In this document: piece by piece, positions 32,109 through 40,761 of the stretch | Layout of the letters: each line of letters starts with the position of its first letter | How positions within the stretch are numbered: the first letter of the stretch is position 1 | Assembly (NCBI GenBank): GCA_036703985.1 | Contig: DATNQN010000022.1 | Location: 145,384 to 209,383 of the forward strand | Direction of reading: 5' to 3' | Length of the DNA: 64,000 bases | From: Leptolyngbyaceae cyanobacterium | GTDB lineage: Bacteria; Cyanobacteriota; Cyanobacteriia; Cyanobacteriales; Aerosakkonemataceae | Position numbers and translations under genes: made by a program | Notes under the pieces: generated by a model | Told to the model about the DNA's origin: nothing | The model's database searches: none | What the model saw: only the letters and a program-made list of their open reading frames with translations

Positions 32109-32303
32109 GTGGAAGCTAAAAACGAGATTCGCCATCTAGTAGAAAAAGCTCTCTTTATTCGGCAACTGACTCCGGATATCGAGGACGAGATCAATTACGA
32201 ATTGACCCGACTGGGTTACATCTCAGACGTTGATTACGAAGCCCTAGAATTATTAATGGATGAGATGGATGCGGGTCGAATCAAATTAGTCCCTAGTTAC
32301 TAA
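32109..32303 (+). CDS. small conserved cyanobacterial protein (64 residues)
   Basis: This short acidic protein begins MEAKNEIRHLVEKAL and is predicted as a helical bundle, without membrane helix or metal motif. I recall similar proteins across cyanobacteria without known function. It starts at a GTG (32109) with an AAGGAG at 32089-32094, a somewhat long spacing of 14 bases. An inverted repeat lies in the leader. Confidence 0.7.
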   Translation: MEAKNEIRHLVEKALFIRQLTPDIEDEINYELTRLGYISDVDYEALELLMDEMDAGRIKLVPSY

Positions 32304-32651
32304 AACAAAATAAGCTTTCAACTTTAATTTTAGGTAATCAATTTAGAACAAGCCCTGAAAAGGCTAACCCCTATATTGTGTTCCATAGTTACCTCATTTA
32401 AGGTTATCTATAGCTTTTTTTCATTCCTATCTTCATTTAAATTAATTTAATACCGCAATGGTTTGGGAGTAATTTTTTTTCAGAACTAGATTGTAATGAA
32501 AAATTTTTCTTGATGGCGTTAGTACCAGTTTATATGTTACGCGAGCAAAATTAATAATTCCTGATGTCAAATCAACTGAAAAATTAATATTTCGCAGATA
32601 AACTTACCTAGCAGCGCTTTATTAAGAAATATTATAACTCGCCTCGAATAT
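32304..32651. other. 348-bp intergenic region
   Basis: An A+T-rich stretch between two convergent genes. I see no coding frame, tRNA or strong hairpin in it. Confidence 0.35.
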
Positions 32652-33020
32652 TTAAAACTTGTTTTGGTACGCTTGCCAAACTCGCCGCACGAAAAGCTGG
32701 AGTTGTTGGTGTGCGATCGAAGTACGATCGGTATGAGTTTTTGAAATTTGTAAGTGTGTAAAAAGCGGCACTACTTCCGTATCAAGGGCAGGTCTGAAAA
32801 AAAATGTCGGCCAAAGCAAATCTGCGCCTTGTCGCAGATCGTACAAACTAGGTTCTAGTTGGTCTGAATTTCGATCGGAAGGAGAAATGGCCAACATCAA
32901 AGGACGCAGCCAAGTCATCTGGCGAGATTCTACAATTTGAATGACTTCTCCGTATAGCTGTGTTCCTTCGTACTCCAAACAGACGATTTGTTTTGGTTGA
33001 AAGTCAACAGCAGAATTCAT
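32652..33020 (-). CDS. hypothetical cyanobacterial protein (122 residues)
   Basis: The real product probably starts at ATG 33020 (MNSAVDFQPKQIVCLEYEG), where a GGGAG lies about nine bases upstream. The longer frame back to 33143 runs through the right end of the neighbouring insertion element and is not credible. The protein is soluble, with a short beta-rich N-terminal part (YEGTQLYGEVIQIVESRQMTWLRPL) and a helical C-terminus. I do not know a function. The tnpB element sits directly upstream, so its native promoter may have been displaced. Confidence 0.65.
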   Translation of the reverse strand: MNSAVDFQPKQIVCLEYEGTQLYGEVIQIVESRQMTWLRPLMLAISPSDRNSDQLEPSLYDLRQGADLLWPTFFFRPALDTEVVPLFTHLQISKTHTDRTSIAHQQLQLFVRRVWQAYQNKF

Positions 33021-33069
33021 GGTGGTTTGCTCCCATATCAGAAAAGAGTGGTTTTTGCTGCTAATTATT

Positions 33070-33220
33070 TTGACACTCACCGCCCGAAAAGTACGGTGAT
33101 TCTTTGTTCGCAAACCCAACTTGCTCGGGCAGGATTTCTCCAACCTAAGTAGAGGTCGAATCTCCCAAAGCGTTCGGATCTGAGATCCAAGTTCCCGTAT
33201 GCCCTACGGTACTCAAGGCT
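33070..33220 (-). ncRNA. putative omega RNA (TnpB guide RNA) and right end
   Basis: In IS200/IS605 elements the 3' end of tnpB plus the right end is transcribed as the omega RNA, whose guide is the flanking genomic DNA. Here the scaffold would end at TCAA (33070), and the guide would begin with AATAATTAGCAGCAAAAAC, reading from 33069 downward on the minus strand. The 5' limit is a guess. The hairpin at 33080-33098 is visible; RNA production is inferred from the family. Confidence 0.4.
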
Positions 33221-34296
33221 AGTTTCAGAATGTTGATAGCAGCATTCCAATCTCTATCCAAAACAAAACCACATTCACATATATGAGTTCTTGTGGATAG
33301 AGACTTTTTGACTATTGCACCACAGCTAGAACATTCCTGAGAAGTATAAGCCGGATTAACTGCCACAGTTACTCTGCCAAACTTAACCCCAAAATACTCT
33401 AACCATTTTCTGAATTGATGCCAACCAGCATCATTAATAGATTCAGCGAGACAATGATTTTTTACTAATTTTTTTATCCTCAAATCTTCATAGGCTACCA
33501 AATCGTTAGATTGGATTACGCAACGCGCCATTCTCTTGACGTGTTCTTCACGTTGCCTACTTATTTTGAGGTGTACTCGCCCTAATTTATTAACAGCTTT
33601 TTTCCGGTTGATCGAGCCTTTCTTTTTACGAGAAACACGACGTTGATAAAACTTCAGCCGTTTCTTACCTGTTCGATAAAACCTGGGGTTAGGTTCAGTA
33701 TGTCCGTTGCTATCTGTGTAGAATTCTTTTAAACCCACATCCAGGCCAATTGTTTTACCAGTTGGTTGGGTTTCTGATTTATTGTTTACACTAACTAAAA
33801 ATTGAACGTAATACCCATCAGCACGACGGACTAACCTAACCCGTTTGATCTGTTCTGGTTGGTAGAAATTGAGATCCCACGTACCTTTTAGTTTTAGCTT
33901 GCCAATCTCTTTTTTGTCGGTAAAAGTGATTTGCTTCCTAGTTTCAGATAATTTCCAACCAGAAGTTTTGTATTCCACTGAGCGAGAATTTTTCTGAAAT
34001 TTGGGATATCCCTTGTGACCGGGAACAGCCTTTTTGCAATTGTCATAAAATCGAGCTATGGAACTGTAGGCACGTTCAATAGAAGCCTGACAAGCACTTG
34101 AATTCAAAGCGTTAACAAAAGGAAACTCATGTCTAAGAGACTTACTAAGACGATACAATTCTTTTTGTCCTATACCTGTGCGATCCATCCAAAAACGGAT
34201 AGCTTTGTTACGGACAAATTGAGCAGTCCTAATTGCTTCCTCAATCGCTGTATATTGAGATGCTTTTCCTTTAGCTTTGAATTCTAAAACAATCAT
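33145..34296 (-). CDS. tnpB: TnpB, RNA-guided endonuclease of an IS200/IS605-type element
   Basis: TnpB is the ancestor of Cas12: an RNA-guided DNA nuclease that recuts empty donor sites to maintain the element. I place the start at ATG 34296 (MIVLEFKAKG, 383 residues) rather than the upstream TTG 34320, because this matches the family N-terminus. All RuvC residues are present: Asp186 (IGLDVGLKEF), Glu270 (VAYEDL) and the third motif DRDWNAAINIL. The zinc ribbon has four Cys (322, 325, 340, 342). The gene looks intact, so it is probably active. No tnpA accompanies it. Confidence 0.9.
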   Translation of the reverse strand: MIVLEFKAKGKASQYTAIEEAIRTAQFVRNKAIRFWMDRTGIGQKELYRLSKSLRHEFPFVNALNSSACQASIERAYSSIARFYDNCKKAVPGHKGYPKFQKNSRSVEYKTSGWKLSETRKQITFTDKKEIGKLKLKGTWDLNFYQPEQIKRVRLVRRADGYYVQFLVSVNNKSETQPTGKTIGLDVGLKEFYTDSNGHTEPNPRFYRTGKKRLKFYQRRVSRKKKGSINRKKAVNKLGRVHLKISRQREEHVKRMARCVIQSNDLVAYEDLRIKKLVKNHCLAESINDAGWHQFRKWLEYFGVKFGRVTVAVNPAYTSQECSSCGAIVKKSLSTRTHICECGFVLDRDWNAAINILKLALSTVGHTGTWISDPNALGDSTST

Positions 34297-34378
34297 TTTG
34301 CGTGGATTACTCCTACGCAAAACAGTATAGCATATAAAAAGTACCCTTAGAAGGAAGAGGCTTTAGATCCATTTTTTT

Positions 34379-34692
34379 GTAAAAAAATTCTCTTATTTGG
34401 TGACTAGAGTACGAAATAAATGATATAAATAAGTGTTAAGGACTATAAAGGCAAAAATCAAACCGTGCTTTTTGCTACATAAAGCCGATAAAACAGTTAT
34501 AACACTGGTGACTAGCTCAGGTAAGCAACAATTAAGATCGTTGATGAGTTGGGTATAATCATCGGTTTTGGTAAGCAAAGTCCATTTTTACAGCATTCCA
34601 AACCATTGCCCAAACCTGCTATGTTTGGGTAATTCGTATGAAAACAAAAAAGATCGACCAAATTTTACTGAATTTACGGGGAGGATAGAGTA
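34379..34692. other. intergenic region between tnpB element and clpS
   Basis: This stretch holds the TTTAC flank of the element (34379-34383) and the clpS promoter region. A minus-strand frame of 61 codons at 34393-34578 has no ribosome-binding site or family signal and is not accepted. The clpS ribosome-binding site GGGGAGGA is at 34678-34685. Confidence 0.4.
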
Positions 34693-34974
34693 GTGTCTGT
34701 CGAGACCCTTGAAAAACGTTCAACGTCTCGGAAACTTGCACCTCGCTATCGGGTGCTACTGCATAACGACGACTTCAACCCAATGGAGTACGTTGTCCAA
34801 GTTTTGCTGACTACTGTGCCGAATCTGACTCAACCGCAGGCAGTCAGTATCATGATGGAAGCTCACAACAGCGGAATTGCACTGGTAATTACTTGCGCTC
34901 AAGAACACGCAGAATTTTACTGTGAAACTTTGAAAAATCATGGTTTGACTAGTACGATCGAACCGGAAGAGTAG
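34693..34974 (+). CDS. clpS: ATP-dependent Clp protease adaptor ClpS
   Basis: ClpS hands N-degron substrates to ClpA/ClpC for degradation by ClpP. The 93-residue protein has the conserved pocket region RVLLHNDDFNPMEYVVQVL and the helix-forming MMEAHNSGIALV and HAEFYCETL. The length is typical of ClpS1. It starts at GTG 34693 behind a strong GGGGAGGA. A CPBP protease gene begins 17 bp downstream on the same strand and probably shares the transcript. Confidence 0.93.
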   Translation: MSVETLEKRSTSRKLAPRYRVLLHNDDFNPMEYVVQVLLTTVPNLTQPQAVSIMMEAHNSGIALVITCAQEHAEFYCETLKNHGLTSTIEPEE

Positions 34975-34991
34975 CGAAAAATTGAGGATTT

Positions 34992-35807
34992 TTGAAAGTT
35001 AAACTGATTGATTTAGCTGGCTATCCTTTCCCCCTAAGGATAGCTTCGTTGCTAATAATTTTACTCTTGGTATGGTTGCCGATCGCCATACCGATTAATT
35101 TTTTAGTACGTGACAGAAACTTGGTAACAATTCTGACAATGGGATTGTTATTTATCGAGTTTCTGCTGCTGCTTAAGTTTTGGGGCAAAAAAGTTTATCG
35201 GCAACCCTATTTATTGAAAAATTACGGTTTAGTAAGAACGCGAAAAAATTTTTTAGAGCTTTTAAAAGGTCTGAATATTGGCTTTGTTTTTACCCTTAGT
35301 TTGTTTGCGCTAGAGGGATTATTCGGTTGGGTGGTTTGGCAAAATTCAGATAATTTACCGAGAATAATTTTAGAAGGATTAATTAGTGCTTTGGGTATTG
35401 GTTTTGCAGAGGAATTAGTATTCCGAGGCTGGCTTTTAGATGAATTGGAACGAGATTATCGACCGGGTATAGCTATTTGGGCAGACGCAATTATTTTTGC
35501 TAGCTTACATTTTCTCAAACCCCTAAACGAGATGATTCGCACTTTGCCTACCTTTCCAGCATTATTGTTATTGGGTTTAACTTTAGTTTGGGCGAAGCGA
35601 GGTAGTAAAGGACGTTTAGGATTATCGATCGGTTTGCACGCTGGGTTAGTTTGGGGTTATTACATAATTAATGTAGGACAGCTAGTGCAATTTTCCAACC
35701 AAGTTCCTGAATGGGTAACTGGAATTGATAAAAATCCTTTAGCTGGAGTGATGGGTCTGATTTTTTTGAGTATTTTGGGGTTTTGGATGAGGAAAAGGAT
35801 CGGATAG
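34992..35807 (+). CDS. CPBP family intramembrane metalloprotease
   Basis: This is a polytopic membrane protein (six to eight helices) of the CAAX-processing/bacteriocin-protection family of glutamic intramembrane proteases. The signature EELVFRGWLLDELER gives the catalytic Glu-Glu and Arg, followed by the second motif in FASLHFL and a later SIGLHAGLVWG. The start is a TTG at 34992, 17 bp after the clpS stop, with GAGG just upstream, so translation is probably coupled. Cyanobacterial members have been linked to membrane or photosystem protein turnover; the substrate is unknown. Confidence 0.82.
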   Translation: MKVKLIDLAGYPFPLRIASLLIILLLVWLPIAIPINFLVRDRNLVTILTMGLLFIEFLLLLKFWGKKVYRQPYLLKNYGLVRTRKNFLELLKGLNIGFVFTLSLFALEGLFGWVVWQNSDNLPRIILEGLISALGIGFAEELVFRGWLLDELERDYRPGIAIWADAIIFASLHFLKPLNEMIRTLPTFPALLLLGLTLVWAKRGSKGRLGLSIGLHAGLVWGYYIINVGQLVQFSNQVPEWVTGIDKNPLAGVMGLIFLSILGFWMRKRIG

Positions 35808-35969
35808 AACGACCAAGAAAATACTTACTTCAAGGCAAATTTTTGAAGCAATAAAAACAATTTTAGAGAACTCACAACTACTTAGGTTCAAATTAGTAAA
35901 ACTTAATAATTTGGCAGCCTATAGCTTAGAGTTATCTTTACGTTCTAAATAAGAGAGAGGAATTCTAGA

Positions 35970-36674
35970 CTAATCCTCCTTGATAATATGCTCTATTTCC
36001 CCTATTTTTAACGGAATTTTAATTGCTTGTGGTAACTGCGAGACTGCTTCTAACATAGTTCCTACCAAACAAACTCCTACTAAACTCACCCCTTGTAAAT
36101 TAGCATCTTCCAATTCAGCACAAAGCAAATTTGCTCCCGTCAAGTTTACTCCCGTTAAATTTGCACCGCGTAAATTTGCTTCTTCTAAATTTGCATTAGT
36201 TAAAGTAGCGCCTTGTAAATCTGCTTGACTCAAATCTGCGCCTTGTAAATTGGCTCCGCTAAGATTAGCCCCACGCAAATCTGCACCGCGTAAATCTACT
36301 CCTTTTAAATTTACGCTCATTAAATTAGCACCGCTTAAAAAAGCGCCTGCAAAGGATGCTTGAGTTAACTTAGCACCCATTAAATTAGCACCTCTTAGAT
36401 TGCTTCCTCGCAAGTCAGCGCCAGTTAAATCCGCTTGCATTAAATTAGCACCTAACAAGGTTGCTCTTAAGTCAGCAGCGATCAATTGAGCGCTTAATAA
36501 ATTAGCTCCTTCTAATCGAGCAGCTTCTAATTTTGCGCCACTTAAGTTAGTGCCAACTAAGGTAGCACCGGCTAAGTTAATTCCTCGCAAGTTACTGCCA
36601 GATAAATCTTCGTCTTCTAAATTTATTCCAGGCAGTTGTTTGATTTTTCCCGCACGAATGTTTTCTAAGTCCAT
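35970..36674 (-). CDS. pentapeptide repeat protein
   Basis: Almost the whole 234-residue chain consists of tandem A(D/N)LXX pentapeptides, forming a right-handed quadrilateral beta-helix. An N-terminal cap precedes them (MDLENIRAGKIKQLPGINLEDEDL) and a non-repeat tail follows (PQAIKIPLKIGEIEHI). No membrane helix is present. It begins five bases after the DICT gene on the same strand and is probably cotranscribed. Proteins of this kind serve as scaffolds; the partner is not evident. Confidence 0.85.
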   Translation of the reverse strand: MDLENIRAGKIKQLPGINLEDEDLSGSNLRGINLAGATLVGTNLSGAKLEAARLEGANLLSAQLIAADLRATLLGANLMQADLTGADLRGSNLRGANLMGAKLTQASFAGAFLSGANLMSVNLKGVDLRGADLRGANLSGANLQGADLSQADLQGATLTNANLEEANLRGANLTGVNLTGANLLCAELEDANLQGVSLVGVCLVGTMLEAVSQLPQAIKIPLKIGEIEHIIKED

Positions 36675-36679
36675 AAAAC

Positions 36680-38050
36680 TTAACTATTAGTTTGTTGATA
36701 AGTTTTAGATTCTGTAATTGATAAAGGTTCTAGTAGCCACATTCCAGATGTTACTCTCGGTGGAGTAATTGGTAGATTTAATCCCTGTTGTAAACCCATC
36801 ACTAATAATGCTAGGGTTTCTACTAGTTTGGGGTCCCATCGTTTCCCTGCTTCGGCTTGGCACTCAGCTAAAACATGGGATAGGATTTCCTCTCTACTAA
36901 GATTTTCTGCTTCTTTTGCTAGTTGTGTAATTCGCTGTTCAAAATAAGCAACTAATCCCAGTATTCTCGATTCCAAAGGGATAGCATCGTGAGAAACGCC
37001 ACCGGGAGATCCGCTACCGTTCCACCATTCAGTTTGATGGGTGATAATATGCGCGATCGCTTGCAATCTGGGCATTGCACGCAAAGCTTGTACCCCAGGT
37101 TCTAAATGACAACAAGGTGCTTCTTCTAATGGACTAACAGTTGTCACTCCCAAAGGAACTAAGCCGTGTAAAAATCCAGCTAAACGCAATCGTTTTAATT
37201 GCCAAGCAGGAAGGTCTAAAAGTTGCCCCATCACTTCTGCTAAAGCTGCCACCTCAGCAGTTGCCATTGGATTACCAGTATTAGCTAATTCCATTAATTG
37301 CGCCATTCGCACGAAAGCTTGTAATTCGTTGGAAACTAAATTGATATCCAAGTCTTCTAAGTGAGATGGCTGTATTTGTTCGGTAATTAAATGCTGTTGG
37401 CTGGTGTGAAGATAATCTACTACGCGAGAAACGATTTCTCCTAAATTATCTTGTTGGGAATTAGCTGCTTGTTCGGTAATTTCTTTAACTTGTTCTGTTA
37501 AACTTTTTGCTAGTTCTGGATTATAGCGATCGACATGAGCGATCGCTAAATTTACCGTTTCCAAAACTAACCCGGGTTCAAACGTCCAAAAACCATAAAA
37601 TTTCCGCTCGCGGTCTTCTTCTGGCGCACCTTCTGCACCATAATCAGATGGTGATAATTCTTGACAAAGTACCATTGCCGTGTAGCTCGGTGACAAAATC
37701 ATCAAGTGCCATTCTTGGGCTACCGGATCGACTGTTTCCAATCCTACCAAAGCTACATTAGACAAGTTGCTAGTTGGGTGCTCTGCAAAGCCGCTATCTG
37801 GGGCTGCCAAGATTGCGATTTGGCGGGATTTTTTGGCAATTTCCCCATATCTTTCTGCCTCTTGAAGATACCATTTACCTCTTTGAAATGCGGTAATCAT
37901 TAAGGGAGCGGTATGAGAAGTGAGGATACTATCTTCTAAGGCGTGACAGAGGGCGACTAGGGTATTTTTGTAATACACTCCAAATCGCAAAGGTCTTGGC
38001 CCTGATTTATGGGCATCGGCTAATTGTTGCAGTATAGAACCTTCTAACAT
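36680..38050 (-). CDS. DICT sensory domain protein with an HD-GYP-like C-terminus
   Basis: Residues 1 to about 180 match the DICT domain found in cyanobacterial light-response proteins (GPRPLRFGVYYKNTLVALCHALED). A helical linker follows. Residues about 270-430 resemble an HD-GYP output domain: HTQ-type HQTEWWNGSGSPGG and IPLESRILGLVAYFE match the second half of that fold. The first HD dyad of the domain (HD in the helix near LAGFLHGL) looks replaced, so phosphodiesterase activity is doubtful. The gene is directly followed by the pentapeptide repeat gene, and a heptamer repeat lies just upstream. Confidence 0.75.
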   Translation of the reverse strand: MLEGSILQQLADAHKSGPRPLRFGVYYKNTLVALCHALEDSILTSHTAPLMITAFQRGKWYLQEAERYGEIAKKSRQIAILAAPDSGFAEHPTSNLSNVALVGLETVDPVAQEWHLMILSPSYTAMVLCQELSPSDYGAEGAPEEDRERKFYGFWTFEPGLVLETVNLAIAHVDRYNPELAKSLTEQVKEITEQAANSQQDNLGEIVSRVVDYLHTSQQHLITEQIQPSHLEDLDINLVSNELQAFVRMAQLMELANTGNPMATAEVAALAEVMGQLLDLPAWQLKRLRLAGFLHGLVPLGVTTVSPLEEAPCCHLEPGVQALRAMPRLQAIAHIITHQTEWWNGSGSPGGVSHDAIPLESRILGLVAYFEQRITQLAKEAENLSREEILSHVLAECQAEAGKRWDPKLVETLALLVMGLQQGLNLPITPPRVTSGMWLLEPLSITESKTYQQTNS

Positions 38051-38056
38051 GATTTA

Positions 38057-38084
38057 GTCATTTGTCATTTGTCATTGGTCATTT
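38057..38084. repeat. tandem heptamer repeat GTCATTN x4
   Basis: Four tandem heptamers (GTCATTT, GTCATTT, GTCATTG, GTCATTT) start seven bases from the DICT gene start codon. The same unit occurs four times at 53392-53419. These are short tandemly repeated repetitive (STRR) elements as known in filamentous cyanobacteria. Confidence 0.8.
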
Positions 38085-38086
38085 GG

Positions 38087-38118
38087 TAGTAGTTAGTAAT
38101 TATTTTTACTAACTACTA
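38087..38118. terminator. perfect 13-bp hairpin between DICT and radical SAM genes
   Basis: TAGTAGTTAGTAA (38087-38099) and TTACTAACTACTA (38106-38118) pair perfectly around a 6-nt loop. It lies between two minus-strand genes, five bases from the radical SAM stop, and may terminate or stabilise that transcript. It has no T run. Confidence 0.5.
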
Positions 38119-38122
38119 AATA

Positions 38123-39697
38123 TTAATTACCAACTGTTACCAGTTGTTTTTCTTTTGATTCAATGGGTGCAGAAAGGGCTTCTTCTAAATCGGCACAACC
38201 CAATTTTTCTTCTAAAATCTTCATTACTTCTCGTCCGAAGTCATTGGGATTTTGACGCCATGCTTGCAGACAAACTTCGCCAAAGAAAGAACCGAGGGGT
38301 TCGGGATTCCAGAGAAGTTTTTTGGCTGTCCAAGGCATCAGACTCATGGGGTCGTAACCGGGTTTGAGGATATTATTTTCAAAGGCATATTCTTCTAAAT
38401 GGGTATGGGGTTGCAAACCGATAAAGAAGATGGCTGGTTCTACTTTGTCTCTGCCAAAAATCCGCTCTAGTTCTCGATGATAGGCGATGGTTTGACGAAT
38501 GGTTTCCGGGCGTTCATCGATTACGTTAAAGGAATAGTTTACGGAAACTAGGTCATTAAAGCCAGCTGCTTTTAAGTCGCGACAGTTTTGTAAGACGGTA
38601 CGCAGGTTATAACCCATTCGCATTTTCCGCACTAATTCCTGAGAACCACTGGTAATTCCAATTTCAAAGTAGTTCATTCCCGTTTTTGCCATCAAGTCAC
38701 ACAACTGGGGTGTCAAGTTGTCTGCTCTGATGTATGCTGCCCAGTGAATATCTCTCATGCCAGCATCGAGAATTTTTTGTAATAATTCGATCGCATCATC
38801 GATAAATCTGCGGGCTGGGATAAACTGAGCATCGGTAAACCAGAAGTTGCGAATACCCCTGTCATAAAGTTGACGCATTTCGGCAACCACTTCATCGGCT
38901 GGGTTAATGCGTACTTGTTTTCCTTCAATGACAGTGTAAACGCAATAGCAGCAGTTGTGGGGACAACCGCGCTTGGTTTGGACGCCGATGTAGAAGTCTT
39001 TATCTTGTAAGTAGTAGGGAAATTCTGGCCAGATGGTTTCGATGTAATCGTAGTTGCAGGCGGTTTTCTCAATATTAGTGGGTGCTTCGTGGATCATGCG
39101 ATCGCGCGGTTTGGTTTCTCCTACCACGTAACACCTTTCGTCAGAAATATCTTGTCCTTTCAAGAGTTTTTCTAACAACGCTTCCCCTTCACCTACAGAA
39201 ACGATTGTCCCAGGTGGCAAACTTTTCCCCAACTGTTCGTAAAATACGCTGACTGCGCCACCACCGACAACGGCACGGGCATTAACGCGATACTTCTTCG
39301 CCCGTTTCAATCCTCGTTTAATCAATCCCAGGTTGCGCCACAGTTCCGTATAGTACGCGCTAGTTACTCGGAGACCGCCCAGCGCCCCTCTCAACCTGAG
39401 TAGGGGATTTTTCGCATAGTAGAACTCAAAAGCGTGTTGCAGCGGATTACCCCCTCTGCCTCCCACGGGCGCATAAATCTGAATGTCCCGCCAGGAGAAA
39501 ACTAGCAGAGTGGGCTGGAATTCATCTATACAAGCATCGAGGGCAGCAACAAAGTCTAAAGGTGGCACTGTTCCCAAGTCAAAAATCCGTTGTAGAATTT
39601 CTGGAAATAGCTTGTGAAGGTGATCTGCTAAGTAAACAACACCGATCGGGAAAATCGGATTGCATGGAAGACGGACGTAAAGGATGCGAGTTTCCAT
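38123..39697 (-). CDS. B12-binding-type radical SAM protein
   Basis: The N-terminal part (PCNPIFPIGVVYLADHLHK) has the shape of the cobalamin-binding domain of B12-dependent radical SAM enzymes. The radical SAM cluster follows (GCPHNCCYC, CX3CX2C), with the expected downstream barrel. At 525 residues it is of the type conserved across cyanobacteria; I recall such proteins under a name tied to photosystem II and high light, but I am not sure of this. The ATG at 39697 (METRILYVRLPC) is preferred to the TTG at 39715 used by the longest frame. Substrate unknown. Confidence 0.75.
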   Translation of the reverse strand: METRILYVRLPCNPIFPIGVVYLADHLHKLFPEILQRIFDLGTVPPLDFVAALDACIDEFQPTLLVFSWRDIQIYAPVGGRGGNPLQHAFEFYYAKNPLLRLRGALGGLRVTSAYYTELWRNLGLIKRGLKRAKKYRVNARAVVGGGAVSVFYEQLGKSLPPGTIVSVGEGEALLEKLLKGQDISDERCYVVGETKPRDRMIHEAPTNIEKTACNYDYIETIWPEFPYYLQDKDFYIGVQTKRGCPHNCCYCVYTVIEGKQVRINPADEVVAEMRQLYDRGIRNFWFTDAQFIPARRFIDDAIELLQKILDAGMRDIHWAAYIRADNLTPQLCDLMAKTGMNYFEIGITSGSQELVRKMRMGYNLRTVLQNCRDLKAAGFNDLVSVNYSFNVIDERPETIRQTIAYHRELERIFGRDKVEPAIFFIGLQPHTHLEEYAFENNILKPGYDPMSLMPWTAKKLLWNPEPLGSFFGEVCLQAWRQNPNDFGREVMKILEEKLGCADLEEALSAPIESKEKQLVTVGN

Positions 39698-40232
39698 TGT
39701 TGACTTGTGTATCAAAAATTACTATGTATACGCTGAAAAGATACAGCTAAATGGTTTGGTGGCCATTGCTGCTGTGGATGCTTTTCTCAGGAATTATGAT
39801 TATTTTCATATAACTTTACGATAGCATCGACTTTTCTCATAGATAGAGTAATTTTGCGGAAATTGGCCAGCTGGTTACCCTTGAGGTAAAGGACAATACA
39901 GATTATTTTGGCAAAGGCAAATATGGATATCGCATCAAATACCGATCGGCGAACATCTTTTTTACCCTAATAGCTCGGAAAATCAGCTTTTTTCTATAGC
40001 CCCATCCGTGATTCCAAAAAACTTTCTTAAAATAGAAGACTCATCTAGTTAACTCTGTTATTCCACTGAGATACTCTCAAAAATTAGTAGCATATAACAC
40101 AAAATACTTTATAACTTTAGATAGATATTTTATATATTTAGTAAGTTGGTAGTCGCAGTTACAACAAACCGGGATCGCTCGGTGTTAAGTTTTTCAATAA
40201 CATCTAATTCGGTACCAAACTGCTCAGGAAAT
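39698..40232. other. 535-bp divergent intergenic region
   Basis: It separates the divergent radical SAM and DUF1830 genes. I see no RNA gene or strong hairpin. Its right end is the upstream part of a longer frame from 40146, which I take as untranslated leader. Confidence 0.35.
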
Positions 40233-40625
40233 ATGGCTCAGATTCTTGATCCCCTACCGCCTGACTCCCAAAACAACATTCTTTGCTGCTATGTAAATGC
40301 TACCAGCAAGGTTCAAGTTGCCCGGATATCAAATATTCCTAACTGGTATTTTGAAAGGGTTGTCTTCCCAGGACAAAGGCTGGTTTTTGAAACAATACCC
40401 GAAGCATTGTTGGAAATTCACAGTGGCATGATGGCCAGTGCTATTTTGTCAGATAAAATACCTTGCGATCGCTTGCGGGTAAATGAAGAGCCTTCTGAGG
40501 ATGCTTCTCCCATTCAGCGGCCACTAGAGGAAGAAACAAAAAAACTTCCTAAAAGAGAACCCATTAACAACACTGTAGAAAAAACTACATTTTTTTCAAA
40601 TCCTGTTTTAGCAATTGCCAAATAA
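40233..40625 (+). CDS. DUF1830 family protein
   Basis: The core ILCCYVNATSKVQVARISNIPNWYFERVVFPGQRLVFE, read from its start, matches the cyanobacterial DUF1830 family, which has no known function. I place the start at ATG 40233 (MAQILDPLPPDSQ), where an AGGA lies five bases upstream; the longer frame from 40146 adds an ill-conserved N-terminus. The 130-residue protein ends in a low-complexity charged tail (about residues 85-130) beyond the conserved part. Confidence 0.75.
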   Translation: MAQILDPLPPDSQNNILCCYVNATSKVQVARISNIPNWYFERVVFPGQRLVFETIPEALLEIHSGMMASAILSDKIPCDRLRVNEEPSEDASPIQRPLEEETKKLPKREPINNTVEKTTFFSNPVLAIAK

Positions 40626-40761
40626 GATCGCCAATTTAATATCATCCACGATATTTCAAGGTGTGTTCCTGATTTTGTGCTAGGAATTTCATATAAAGCC
40701 CATGAGTTACTTTTTTACTCATGGGTATGAAATTTCCGATTTGATAAGTAGGTAAAGCACC

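Larger units (their letters stand above)
33070..34378 (-). mobile_element. IS200/IS605-type element carrying tnpB only
   Basis: The right end reads, on the minus strand, as a hairpin CACCG...CGGTG followed by GAGTGTCAA; TCAA (plus 33070-33073) is the usual right cleavage tetranucleotide of this family. The left end follows TTTAC on the minus strand (plus 34379-34383), a typical target/TAM sequence, and continues into CCTCTTCCTTC / AAGGG and a GCTATACTGTTTTGCG leader. No tnpA is present, so movement would need a transposase in trans. Its right end aligns over about 100 bp with that of the partial tnpB at the right edge of the window. Exact ends are inferred. Confidence 0.7.

Noticed and set aside
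33021..33143. Longer N-terminus of the 122-residue protein at 32652
   Set aside because: It runs through the right end of the tnpB element, so the frame is accidental.
34393..34578. A 61-codon minus-strand frame before clpS
   Set aside because: No start signal, and the region is the clpS leader and element flank.
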